DNA of 42,471 nucleotides from an uncultured Frankineae bacterium. Its GTDB lineage: Bacteria > Actinomycetota > Actinomycetes > Mycobacteriales > SCTD01. Positions 23,488-30,454 of this stretch are shown in pieces (the stretch's first letter is position 1; each line of letters starts with the position of its first letter). The stretch is from contig CADCUB010000055.1 in NCBI GenBank assembly GCA_902805775.1, positions 1 through 42,471 of the forward strand, in the 5' to 3' direction. The notes below the pieces were generated by a model that saw nothing but the letters and a program-made list of their open reading frames with translations, was not told the origin of the DNA and searched no databases. The translations under genes were made by a program, and so were the position numbers.

Positions 23488-23987
23488 GCATCGGCTTCGA
23501 CGACCTCCTGTCCGCCAACCGCGAGTACGCCGCACGTCCCCGCGCGCCCCTGGCCGGGCGCGCCGCACGCGGCCTCGCGGTCGTCACGTGCATGGACTCG
23601 CGCATCGAGCCCCTGCAGATGCTGGGGCTGTCGCCCGGCGACGCGAAGATCCTGCGCAACGCCGGAGCTCGGGTGACCGACGACGTCCTGCGCACGCTGG
23701 TGCTGGCTGTGCACCTGCTCGGGGTCGACCGGGTGATGGTGGTGGCCCACACCGACTGCCGGATGGCCACGGTCACCGACGAGCAGGTGCACGCGTCGAT
23801 CGGCGAGCAGTCGGGCATCGACACCCGCAGCCTGCAGTTCGCCACGATGGCCGACCAGCTGGCCAGCCTGGCGCACGACGTGCAGCGGGTGCGCAGCTGG
23901 CCGTACCTGCCGTCCGGGCTGCCGGTGCTGGGCTGCCGCTACGACGTGGCGACCGGTGCGCTGGAGGTCGCCGTCCCGGCGCAGTGA
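23484..23987 (+). CDS. beta-class carbonic anhydrase
   Basis: Interconverts CO2 and bicarbonate. The 167-residue protein has the zinc ligands of a compact beta-CA: CMDSR (C36, with the D38-R40 dyad) and HTDC (H89, C92), plus the RNAGARVTDDVLRTL helix. Length and motifs resemble the Rv1284-type branch. Starts with GTG overlapping the cyclo-ligase stop (GTGA), so the two are co-translated, an unusual pairing that may only reflect shared housekeeping expression. Ends one base from the convergent STAS gene. Confidence 0.92.
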   Translation: MSIGFDDLLSANREYAARPRAPLAGRAARGLAVVTCMDSRIEPLQMLGLSPGDAKILRNAGARVTDDVLRTLVLAVHLLGVDRVMVVAHTDCRMATVTDEQVHASIGEQSGIDTRSLQFATMADQLASLAHDVQRVRSWPYLPSGLPVLGCRYDVATGALEVAVPAQ

Positions 23988-23988
23988 G

Positions 23989-24432
23989 CTACCCGCGCTC
24001 GGGCGGGTCGACCGCGATCACGCGGTGCAGTCCGCTGATCCGCAGCTCGCGGACGACGGCGGCGCTCGGGGCGCGGACCACCATCTCCCCGCCGCCGTCC
24101 CGCAGTCGTCGGTGCCCCGACACGAGGACGGCCAGCGCCGCGGACGACAGGTGGGCGACCCGCGACAGGTCGAGCACGACGCGGCGGCGCGGGGCGACGG
24201 CGTCCTCGAGCAGCGCCCGCAGCCGGTCGGCGCCCGCGGTGTCGAGATCGCTGTCGACGTCGAGGACGACCTCCTGCCGGTCGGGACGGGACGGAGGCGC
24301 CGGGGTCGGCTCCGGCCGGTCGGGACGGGACGGAGGCGCCGGGGTCGGCTCCGGCCGGGCGGCGGCGCGACGGCTCCCGGACACCGGCGCCGGGCGGGCC
24401 CTGCCGCCGCGCCCTGCCGGCGACTCGCTCAC
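23989..24432 (-). CDS. STAS-domain protein (anti-sigma antagonist-like)
   Basis: 147 residues: a Pro/Arg-rich N-terminal segment holding two perfect copies of a 13-residue unit (RPEPTPAPPSRPD), then a STAS domain from about residue 50 (VVLDVDSDLDTAGADRL, RRVVLDLSRVAHLSSAALAVL). In SpoIIAA-type antagonists the phospho-site reads D-S-x-G; here the loop is L-S-S-A-A-L, so a serine is retained while the Asp and Gly are replaced. It may still be kinase-regulated or be a constitutive binder. GTG 24432 has AGGAGG at ideal spacing; the longer ATG 24507 does not. No adjacent anti-sigma kinase or sigma factor. Confidence 0.8.
   Translation of the reverse strand: MSESPAGRGGRARPAPVSGSRRAAARPEPTPAPPSRPDRPEPTPAPPSRPDRQEVVLDVDSDLDTAGADRLRALLEDAVAPRRRVVLDLSRVAHLSSAALAVLVSGHRRLRDGGGEMVVRAPSAAVVRELRISGLHRVIAVDPPERG
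24277..24354. repeat. perfect tandem 39-bp duplication inside the STAS gene
   Basis: Copies 24277-24315 and 24316-24354 are identical and in frame, encoding the doubled 13-residue Pro-rich unit. Identity at every base, including third positions, points to a recent duplication. Confidence 0.95.
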
Positions 24433-24486
24433 GGCGACCTCCTTCCCCGGGCCGCGGACCCTACCGTCGCAGGACCGGCCTGCGCC

Positions 24487-24492
24487 GTACAC
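24487..24492 (+). promoter_or_regulatory. -10 box of the ruc/fmdB gene
   Basis: TACACT fits TANNNT. It directly abuts the CIRCE element, so a bound HrcA would cover the transcription start. No clear -35 box. Confidence 0.5.
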
Positions 24493-24518
24493 TGGCACTC
24501 CCGCCACTCGAGTGCCAG
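24492..24518 (+). promoter_or_regulatory. CIRCE element (HrcA operator)
   Basis: CTGGCACTC, nine bases, GAGTGCCAG: 9-bp arms and N9 spacer exactly as in the CIRCE consensus (TTAGCACTC-N9-GAGTGCTAA), with GC-biased outer bases as in actinobacterial groESL operators. It lies 16 bases before the GTG of the zinc-ribbon gene. Confidence 0.9.
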
Positions 24519-24534
24519 CCGTCGAGGAGAGACC

Positions 24535-24903
24535 GTGCCGACCTACCAGTACGCCTGCACCGCGTGCGACGAGCGACTGGAGGCGGTGCAGTCCTTCTCC
24601 GCCGCGCCGCTGACGCAGTGCCCGGCCTGCGGGGGCAGGCTGCGCAAGGTCTTCAGCGCGGTCGGTGTCGTCTTCAAGGGCTCGGGCTTCTACAAGAACG
24701 ACAGCCGCAGCAGCGCCAAGGCGAACGGGTCGTCCGACGGTGCGGGCTCGGGCGACAAGGCCTCGAGCGGCGCGGCTGCCTCGACCTCGTCGGACTCGTC
24801 GTCGGGTTCGACGGCCAGCGGTTCGTCGTCGGGATCGTCGACGTCGTCGTCCGGCGGTGGGTCGTCGGCGGCTCCGGCTGCGGCCGGGAGCAAGACCGCC
24901 TGA
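24535..24903 (+). CDS. ruc: FmdB-family zinc-ribbon chaperone, Ruc (Rv0991c) type
   Basis: 122 residues. The N-terminal half is an FmdB/CxxC zinc ribbon with C8-x2-C11 and C29-x2-C32 (PTYQYACTACDERLE, QCPACGGRLRKVFSAVG), followed by VVFKGSGFYKND. The C-terminal 70 residues are Ser/Gly/Ala-rich and surely disordered. Mycobacterial Ruc has the same build and is reported as a redox-regulated holdase whose gene is under HrcA control next to the formyl-THF cyclo-ligase. The CIRCE element and neighbourhood here reproduce that situation. GTG start with GAGGAGAG upstream. Confidence 0.85.
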   Translation: MPTYQYACTACDERLEAVQSFSAAPLTQCPACGGRLRKVFSAVGVVFKGSGFYKNDSRSSAKANGSSDGAGSGDKASSGAAASTSSDSSSGSTASGSSSGSSTSSSGGGSSAAPAAAGSKTA

Positions 24904-24946
24904 CCGGTCTGTGGACGGGCGCTGACCGCCCTCGGTCCTGCCGGTC

Positions 24947-24963
24947 GCCGACCTAGGGTCGGC
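24947..24963. terminator. short hairpin after ruc
   Basis: gccgacc-tag-ggtcggc: 7-bp perfect arms with a 3-nt loop, 44 bases after the stop. No T-tract. Confidence 0.4.
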
Positions 24964-25078
24964 CTCCGCAGAGGGAGCGGGAGGTCGGAGTGGACGAGGT
25001 CGGAGCGGCCGGAGGGTCAGCGGGACACGGACGGCCCGGCCCGGGCGTCACGAGCCTGCTCCCGTGCGGAGCCCTCGC

Positions 25079-25708
25079 GTGAACCCGCCCGGCGCGGCTC
25101 CCGCGGCGGCCCGCGACCTGCGCCGCGCGCTGGCCCGGCACCGGGTGCTGCTGGCGTCCGGCCTGGCCGCAGGCGCCGTCGCGGCCGGCCTGACGACGCT
25201 CGCACCGACGCCGACCCCGACGACGCCGGTCGTCGCGGCCGCCCGTGACGTCGGCGGCGGAGCGGTGCTGTCGGCGGACGACCTGACCGTGGTCGCCGTC
25301 CCCTCCGGCCTGGCGCCGGCGGGGGCCCTGCGCGACCCGGCGCTCGCGGTGGGCCGCTCGCCGGCCGGCCCGGTGCGCCAGGGGGAGGCCCTGACCGACG
25401 TGCGCCTGCTGGGCTCCGGGCTCCTGCCGGAGGGCCCCGAGGTCGCGGCGCCGGTACGCGTCGCCGAACCCGCCATGAGCGCCCTGGTGCGGGCCGGAGA
25501 CCTGGTCGACGTGCTCGCCGCGGCGCCCGAGGGCGGCCCGGCCGCGGCGACCGTCGTGTCAGCCGTGCGCGTGCTGTCGGTGCCGCTCGCCGACGACGAC
25601 ACCGGCGAGGGGGCGCTGCTCGTCGTCGCGGCCACCCGGGCGGCCGCCGCGCGGCTGGCCGCCGCCGCCGTCACGGGTCGCCTCTCGGTGGTCGTCCACG
25701 GCCGGTGA
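25079..25708 (+). CDS. SAF-domain protein (CpaB/RcpC-like), membrane-anchored
   Basis: 209 residues with a short cytoplasmic N-terminus, one membrane helix (VLLASGLAAGAVAAGLTTL), and an extracytoplasmic part with a SAF domain (VVAAARDVGGGAVLSADDL, VGRSPAGPVRQGEALTDVRL) followed by a CpaB-like C-terminal domain (VRAGDLVDVLAAAP). CpaB/RcpC proteins belong to Flp-type pilus machines, but no pilus genes are nearby; orphan SAF proteins are common at this actinobacterial locus. GTG 25079 has GGAG eight bases upstream, better than GTG 25064. Confidence 0.8.
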   Translation: MNPPGAAPAAARDLRRALARHRVLLASGLAAGAVAAGLTTLAPTPTPTTPVVAAARDVGGGAVLSADDLTVVAVPSGLAPAGALRDPALAVGRSPAGPVRQGEALTDVRLLGSGLLPEGPEVAAPVRVAEPAMSALVRAGDLVDVLAAAPEGGPAAATVVSAVRVLSVPLADDDTGEGALLVVAATRAAAARLAAAAVTGRLSVVVHGR

Positions 25709-25753
25709 CCCGCACGGGTCGGCCCGAGGGCGGGCGCGGCGGGCCGCACACCG

Positions 25754-26086
25754 TCAGGAGCGGTCGGCCGGGCGCTTGGGAGGCTTGCCCCGCCAGGCGA
25801 GCGAGCGGGCGTCGAGCTCCCGCAGCAGCGGGTCCCCCTCCTCGAGCAGCCGCTCCGCGAGCGCCACGGCGCCCGCGAGCTGCGCGTCGTCGAGCTGGAT
25901 GAAGGCGGTCCGCCGGCGGTCCAGCACGTCGTACCAGCAGCCGCCGACGGCGTCGTCGAGCAGGACGCGGCCGAAGCAGTGGTCGTCGCGCAGCACCCAC
26001 CCCTGCTCGCGGGCGGCGGCCGGCAGCAGCCGACGCACGAGCGTCCGGTAGCGGGCCTCGAGCTCGGTGCGACCGCTCACCGTCAC
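25754..26086 (-). CDS. conserved hypothetical protein, 110 residues
   Basis: A small soluble protein, mixed alpha/beta by appearance: LEARYRTLVRRLLPAAAREQ helix, DDHCFGRVLLDDAVGGCWYDVL strands (split here at DDHCF and GGCWYDVL), IQLDDAQLAGAVALAERLLEEGDP helix and a basic tail (SLAWRGKPPKR). I recall similar proteins as uncharacterised in actinobacteria and know no function. First GTG is placed after a GGAGAGG; a GTG two codons later is possible. It lies downstream of two minus-strand genes and converges on the SAF gene. Confidence 0.7.
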   Translation of the reverse strand: MTVSGRTELEARYRTLVRRLLPAAAREQGWVLRDDHCFGRVLLDDAVGGCWYDVLDRRRTAFIQLDDAQLAGAVALAERLLEEGDPLLRELDARSLAWRGKPPKRPADRS

Positions 26087-26138
26087 GTCCTCTCCTCGAC
26101 CGGCGCCCGGCCGTGGCGCTCGCTCACCCCGCCCGCAC

Positions 26139-26339
26139 TCACCCGTGGTGCGGCGGCACCTCCCGCAGGAGGCGCTCGTCGTCGTCGGGGCGGACGGGCT
26201 CCGGGGCGTCGTCGAGCAGGTCGACGCTCGGGTCGACCTCCGGCCGCGCCCCCGGCGGCCCGACGGCACGGCGACGCCGGCGCGCGGGGGCGGCGTGCCC
26301 CTGCGCGCCGGCGTCGGTCGCGTCCTGCGGAGCGGTCAG
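26139..26339 (-). CDS. small acidic-tail protein, possible CTG start
   Basis: The frame is open through an Arg-rich middle to a distinctive C-terminus, VDPSVDLLDDAPEPVRPDDD followed by ERLLREVPPHHG; a DDER-L...PPHHG ending is a pattern I recall in many small actinobacterial proteins. No ATG, GTG or TTG lies between it and the coding region of the upstream gene. The only plausible start is CTG at 26339, which overlaps the upstream TGA as CTGA and has GGGGAG eight bases before it. That gives 66 residues. Composition supports real coding; the start is uncertain. Confidence 0.45.
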   Translation of the reverse strand: MTAPQDATDAGAQGHAAPARRRRRAVGPPGARPEVDPSVDLLDDAPEPVRPDDDERLLREVPPHHG

Positions 26340-28081
26340 CCCCGGTGCTCCCCGCGGCGGCCGAACAGCGACGCGGCCTGCTGCTGGACCGTCACCAGCA
26401 GGTCCGAGCGACGCTCGGGGTCCTTCACGGCTGCCGTCGCCGACTGCACCTGCGGGCTGGCCGCCACGGCGGTCGCGACCTGGCTGAGCTCGTCGTAGCG
26501 CTCGCGCCCGGCCTTGGCGCCCAGGACGTAGCCGCCACCGGCCGTCGACAGGACCACGAGGTCCCACACCTTGCGAGCCACGGACCTGCGCGCCTTGCGT
26601 CCCCGCCGAGCGACCCGCGTCGGGACGGCGGCGACCGCGCCGGCCTTGCGGCGGCGGCTGCGCCGCGAGCCGCCGCTCGTGGCCTTGCTGAGCGAGGAGG
26701 ACGCGTCGCGCGCCGACTTCGACGCGGCGGCCGACGCGGCAGACACCGACGCCGACGCCTTGCGCGTGCTCTGCTGCGCGCTCCGGGACGCCGCCGCGAG
26801 CGCCGCAGCGGCCTGCCGCTTCTGCCGCCGGCTCGTCTTGGAGGCGGTCGTGGAGACCGCGGACAGCGTGGCGGCGGCCTGCCGCTTCTGCTTGCGCGAC
26901 CTGCGCGCAGCCGTGCTGGAGGCCTGCGCCTGGCGCCGTGCGGCCTCGCGCGCGGCCTTCGCCGCCGCGTCCGCGGCCTGCCGACGGACCAGCTCGGCCG
27001 CGGTCTGCGCTCCGGCCAGCGTCGTGCCGGCCGAGGACAGCGCCGACGCCGACCCGGACTGCAGGGTCTTGCGGAGGCGGTCGGCCCGTGCGGCCGGCGC
27101 GTTGCGGCGACGGGCGCGGGCGTCGCGGGCCCGCAGGGCCAGCCCGACGGCCGCCACGATGCCGGCGATCACACCCAGGGGGGTCAGCGCCGGTCCGGTG
27201 CCCGACGAGGAGGGGCTCGAGCTCGCCGGCGTCGGGGCGGGCGCGCTGGTCTGCGTGGTCCCCTGGCTCACCCGGCGCAGGGTGGGCGGCGGCAGCGACG
27301 GCTCGGGTGTCGCGACGGGCGGGGCTGCCGGGGCGGGGGCGTCGGCGGTCTCGGGGACGTCGGCGGCGTCGTCAGCCTCGTCGGTGACGAAGGCCTCCGG
27401 CTGGTCGACGTAGGTGACCTCGCCCTCGGGCACCGTCGTGGAGGCCGCGGAGGGGTCGAGCACGGGCAGGTCCTCCCCCGTCTCCACCAGCCCCGCGGGC
27501 TGCGCGTCGGCCGGGCCGAGCCCCTCGGTGGCGGTGTCGAGCCGGGTGTCGTCGTCGCCCGTCGTCCCGGTGTCGAGGTCGCTGCGCGTGTTGTCGCTGC
27601 TCCCGACCGCAGCGGTGGTCGCTGCCACGCCGGCCACGGCTCCTCCGCCCGCCGCAACCGCCGTGCTGGTCGTCGACGTGCTGGTGGTCGAGGTCCCGGT
27701 GTCGGACGTGCCGAGGTCCGCGCCCGACGCGCTGTCGGTCGGCAGCAGGCTGCCCGAGTCGCTGGTCTCGACCGGCACGCCGTAGTGCCGGTACAGCTCG
27801 AGCTCCTCGGCCTTGCTCAGCTGGTCGTCGTCGCCCACGGTCGGCGCGGCGAGGACCTCGTCGCGGCTGAAGCGCACCCGCACGCTGCCGTCGGTGTCGG
27901 TCGCCTCCAGCGCCGGGATGAAGCGGCGGCCGCCGCCCTCGACCTCGACGTCGAGCCACTCCGCGACCCCCGTGGCGGTGTCGGCGAACACGCCGACGCA
28001 GCGCCCGAGGGCCTGCCCCGTGCGGTCGGAGACGTCACGCCCCTCCCAGGACTTGGCCTGCGTACGGTCCGGCAGCTCCAT
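26336..28081 (-). CDS. PRC-barrel protein with histone-H1-like basic domain and two hydrophobic segments
   Basis: 581 residues: N-terminal PRC-barrel (about 8-82, GRDVSDRTGQALGRCVGVFA, EWLDVEVEGGGRRFIPALEA), acidic Ser/Thr-rich low complexity (105-295), a hydrophobic helix (about 299-317), then a 185-residue Lys/Arg/Ala/Ser region (318-504) built of loose repeats around RKQKRQAAATLSA, RRQKRQAAAALAA and KSARDASSS that resembles histone H1 tails, and a second hydrophobic stretch, a glycine zipper VLSTAGGGYVLGAKAGRERY (511-530), before a helical C-terminus. The basic part could bind DNA or polyphosphate near the membrane. ATG 28081 has GAGGGAG upstream. Function unknown; each part is recognisable but the combination is not one I know. 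Confidence 0.75.
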   Translation of the reverse strand: MELPDRTQAKSWEGRDVSDRTGQALGRCVGVFADTATGVAEWLDVEVEGGGRRFIPALEATDTDGSVRVRFSRDEVLAAPTVGDDDQLSKAEELELYRHYGVPVETSDSGSLLPTDSASGADLGTSDTGTSTTSTSTTSTAVAAGGGAVAGVAATTAAVGSSDNTRSDLDTGTTGDDDTRLDTATEGLGPADAQPAGLVETGEDLPVLDPSAASTTVPEGEVTYVDQPEAFVTDEADDAADVPETADAPAPAAPPVATPEPSLPPPTLRRVSQGTTQTSAPAPTPASSSPSSSGTGPALTPLGVIAGIVAAVGLALRARDARARRRNAPAARADRLRKTLQSGSASALSSAGTTLAGAQTAAELVRRQAADAAAKAAREAARRQAQASSTAARRSRKQKRQAAATLSAVSTTASKTSRRQKRQAAAALAAASRSAQQSTRKASASVSAASAAASKSARDASSSLSKATSGGSRRSRRRKAGAVAAVPTRVARRGRKARRSVARKVWDLVVLSTAGGGYVLGAKAGRERYDELSQVATAVAASPQVQSATAAVKDPERRSDLLVTVQQQAASLFGRRGEHRG

Positions 28082-28135
28082 GTGCACTCCCTCGTCTTGC
28101 CCGACGCACGACGCGTGCGTGACTGGTCTCCGGCC

Positions 28136-28160
28136 GTACCCCGGGAACGGTCGTCGCAAC
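28136..28160 (-). promoter_or_regulatory. sigma-B/F-like promoter of the PRC-barrel gene
   Basis: On the minus strand GTTG, 15 bases, GGGTAC matches the stress-sigma pattern (GTTT/GNNT-N14-17-GGGTA). It lies 55 bases before the ATG. One mismatch in the -35 box. Confidence 0.45.
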
Positions 28161-28223
28161 AACAGCACGCCGGATCGGCCCGCCACGTGGTCGGGGCGGG
28201 TCCCAGGGGGTAGGCCGACCTGC

Positions 28224-29561
28224 ATGCCGATCGCGCGCGCCGCCCTCGACCTGGCGCTGTGGCCGGTGGGGCTCGCCTTCGCCGCCCCCGGCCTGGCGCT
28301 GTCCGCCGCGAGCGGGCTGGTGCGCGTCGCGCTGCGGGGACCGGAGGAGCTGCGCCGCTTCGGCGACGTCCTCGACCGGGCGCAGGCGCTGCTGTCAGCA
28401 GTGGAGCCGCCGGTCCTGCGGGCCGCCTCCCAGCTGGACCGGCAGGTCGTCGACGACCTGGTCCTGTCGGCCCGGGCCGCACCTGCGCTGGTGACGACCG
28501 CGTCGTCGGCGGTGGCCCAGTTCGAGCTGTTCGTCGACTACGCGCAAGGCGCGCGGGCGGCGGCCGACCGGCTGCTGCTCGACGTCTCGGCGCTGCTGGA
28601 GCGCACCGACGCAGCGGTCTCCCGCACCGAGCAGCTGGTGACCGCCGCGACACCGGTCGTCGCGGCGGCCGACCGCACGGTCGGGCGGGCGGACGCCGTC
28701 GCGGCCGGTGCGGAGAGTCTGCTGGGGCGGGTCGACGAGATCGCGGAGCGCGCGGCCGGGACGGTGGGCAGCGCCGACGCCCTGATGGGCACCGTCGACG
28801 GGCTCGTGGCCCGGGTGTCGCTCGTGGTCGAGCTCGCCGAGGCGCTGGCCGGGACCGCGCGGGGAGCCGTCGACGACGCGGTCAGCCTGGTCAGCGCCGC
28901 CCGACCCGTCCTCGAGGACGCGGTGTCGCTCGTCGACCGGGCGCGGCCGACGGTCGGTGACGCCGCCGCCCTGGTCGAGCGCGTGCGGCCGGTGGTGGAC
29001 GAGGCCGTCGACGCGGCCGAGCGCGCGCGGCCGGCCGTGGAGCAGCTCGTCGACCTCGCCGCGCAGGCCCGGCCCGCCGTGGAGCAGGCCGTCGCCCTCG
29101 GGGAGCAGCTCGTCGAGCCCGCACGCGTGCTCGTCCCCGTCCTGCACACGCAGGCTCCCGCCTTCGCAGCCCTGCTGCCGGAGCTCGTGGCGGCGCTGGG
29201 TGACCTGCTCGCCGACCTGCCCGAGCTGCTGCGGCGCATCGACGTCGACGTGCTCCCGACGCTGCGCCAGCTGCGCAGCACCCCCGGCGACGTGCGGGCG
29301 CTGCGCGACACGGTCGCCGACATCGAGCCGCTCGTCGGAGAGGTGGAGGCGGAGCTCGCCGGGCTCCCCGGCTCCACGCTGCTGCGCCGGCGCGGCCGCA
29401 AGCAGGAGCCGGCCCAGGCCCCGGCAGCCCGGTCGGCGCGGACCGGTCCGGCGCCCGCCGAGCCCGCGCCCGTGCCCGTGCCCGTGCCCGTCGAGCCGGT
29501 CGCCCTCGAGCCCTCGGCCGGCTCCGCTCCGGTGGCCCCGGGCTCGACGCCCGGGCAGTAG
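28224..29561 (+). CDS. long helical protein with five 14-residue repeats, membrane-associated N-terminus
   Basis: 445 residues. A hydrophobic N-terminal segment (LALWPVGLAFAAPGLALSAA) is followed by about 340 residues of almost pure amphipathic helix rich in Ala, Val, Leu, Asp, Glu and Arg without Gly breaks, then a Pro/Arg-rich tail (PVPVPVPVEPVALEPSAGSA). Residues 226-295 are five consecutive 14-residue units, for example ARPVLEDAVSLVDR, ARPTVGDAAALVER and ARPAVEQLVDLAAQ, consistent with a two-heptad coiled-coil or apolipoprotein-like surface helix. It is divergent from the PRC/H1-like gene with 142 bases between. No family recognised; a phasin-like or membrane-lining role is a guess. Confidence 0.75.
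   Translation: MPIARAALDLALWPVGLAFAAPGLALSAASGLVRVALRGPEELRRFGDVLDRAQALLSAVEPPVLRAASQLDRQVVDDLVLSARAAPALVTTASSAVAQFELFVDYAQGARAAADRLLLDVSALLERTDAAVSRTEQLVTAATPVVAAADRTVGRADAVAAGAESLLGRVDEIAERAAGTVGSADALMGTVDGLVARVSLVVELAEALAGTARGAVDDAVSLVSAARPVLEDAVSLVDRARPTVGDAAALVERVRPVVDEAVDAAERARPAVEQLVDLAAQARPAVEQAVALGEQLVEPARVLVPVLHTQAPAFAALLPELVAALGDLLADLPELLRRIDVDVLPTLRQLRSTPGDVRALRDTVADIEPLVGEVEAELAGLPGSTLLRRRGRKQEPAQAPAARSARTGPAPAEPAPVPVPVPVEPVALEPSAGSAPVAPGSTPGQ
28899..29108 (+). repeat. five tandem 42-bp units encoding 14-residue repeats
   Basis: Each unit begins with Ala/Val-Arg-Pro-(V/T/A) and ends with Arg or Gln; the codons have diverged, so selection keeps the period at protein level rather than the DNA being freshly duplicated. 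Confidence 0.85.
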
Positions 29562-29573
29562 GCTGCCGGGGCC
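29534..29573. terminator. hairpin over the end of the helical-protein gene, before tRNA-Arg
   Basis: Outer arms ggccccgg/ccggggcc enclose an inner stem cccgggc-tcgac-gcccggg. It spans the TAG stop and ends 2 bases before the tRNA 5' end, so it may end the mRNA or mark the tRNA processing point. Confidence 0.45.
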
Positions 29574-29575
29574 TT

Positions 29576-29651
29576 GCCTCCGTAGCTCAGTGGACAGAGC
29601 GCCTCCGTCCTAAGGAGGGCGTCGGGAGTTCGATTCTCTCCGGGGGCACCA
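29576..29651 (+). tRNA. tRNA-Arg, anticodon CCT
   Basis: Cloverleaf: acceptor GCCTCCG/CGGGGGC with a U-G pair, D arm GCTC-AGTGGACA-GAGC, anticodon stem CCTCC/GGAGG with loop GTCCTAA (anticodon CCT, reading AGG), T arm GGGAG-TTCGATT-CTCTC/C region, discriminator A and an encoded CCA. Confidence 0.95.
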
Positions 29652-29759
29652 GCGCGACGAGCGGCTCGAGCAGCCGGCCCGCGCGCCGTCCGAGGACCGC
29701 CTCCCGCCGGCACCGGGGTTGCTGCTAGACAGCACAGGCACCTCGACGACTGGAGAACC

Positions 29760-30368
29760 ATGGCCACCGCTGCACCGATGCCCCTCCGCCTGCCCGTGCT
29801 GGCCGACGTCGTGCCGGGCGCACGGGTGCGGGACGCCGTCCTGGTGACCGGAGCCGCGCTGCTGACGGCCGTGCTCGCCCAGGTCTCGGTGCCCGTCGCC
29901 GGATCGCCGGTGCCGATCACCGGCCAGACGCTGGCCGTGGTCCTGACCGCCGCGGCACTGGGGCCGGCCCGGGGCGTCGCCGGGCAGGCGCTCTACGTGC
30001 TGCTGGGCGCCGTGGGGCTGCCGTTCTACTCCGACGCCTCGAGCGGCTTCGACGTCGTGGTCGGGGCCACCGGGGGCTACCTGCTCGGCTTCCTGCCCGC
30101 CGCGCTGCTCATCGGGCTCGCCGCCCGGCAGGGCCACGACCGGCGCGTGACGCGGGCCCTTCCGCTGTTCCTCGCCGGGCAGCTCGTCATCTTCGCCGTC
30201 GGGGTCCCGTGGCTGGCCGTCGCCGCGGGCCTGTCCCCGGCGCAGGCCCTCGACGCGGGCTTCTACCCCTTCATCGTCGGCGGCGTCGTCAAGGCGGCGA
30301 TCGCCGGCCTGCTCCTGCCGGCGGCGTGGCGGCTCGTCGGGACCGGGCGCCCCGGCGCGAGCGACTGA
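29760..30368 (+). CDS. bioY: biotin transporter substrate-binding protein
   Basis: S-component of the ECF biotin transporter, 202 residues and six membrane helices. Typical sequence: VSVPVAGSPVPITGQTLAVVL, ARGVAGQALYVLLGAVGLPFY, the glycine-rich GATGGYLLGFLPAALLIG, and YPFIVGGVVKAAIAGLLLPA. GGAGAACC precedes the ATG. No bioM/bioN (energizing modules) are in the window, so it either works alone or shares modules encoded elsewhere. I saw no clear BioQ or BirA operator upstream. Confidence 0.94.
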   Translation: MATAAPMPLRLPVLADVVPGARVRDAVLVTGAALLTAVLAQVSVPVAGSPVPITGQTLAVVLTAAALGPARGVAGQALYVLLGAVGLPFYSDASSGFDVVVGATGGYLLGFLPAALLIGLAARQGHDRRVTRALPLFLAGQLVIFAVGVPWLAVAAGLSPAQALDAGFYPFIVGGVVKAAIAGLLLPAAWRLVGTGRPGASD

Positions 30369-30401
30369 CTCCGCGACCTACGGCCCCCGACCCCCGACGC
30401 G

Positions 30402-30438
30402 CCGGAGCCCGGCCCCTCGTCGAGGGGCCGGGCTCCGG
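30402..30438. terminator. strong bidirectional terminator between bioY and the TM-helix gene
   Basis: Two perfectly complementary 18-base arms (beginning ccggagcccggcccctcg) meet across a single T; the effective loop is a few bases. It lies between two convergent genes, 33 bases after the bioY stop. Confidence 0.85.
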
Positions 30439-30454
30439 ACTGCCTGCGCTGCGA

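Noticed and set aside
24690-24893. Acidic 67-codon ORF antisense to the ruc tail
   Set aside because: It is the complement of the Ser/Gly-rich repeat codons; the sense gene has zinc-ribbon motifs, a ribosome site and CIRCE.
25720-25746. Terminator between the SAF gene and the 110-residue hypothetical
   Set aside because: 7-bp arms cggcccg/cgggccg with a 13-base loop in very GC-rich sequence are too weak to call.
29652-29759. BioQ or BirA operator before bioY
   Set aside because: Only a weak 5-bp dyad (tgctg/cagca) is present; it does not match the motifs I know.
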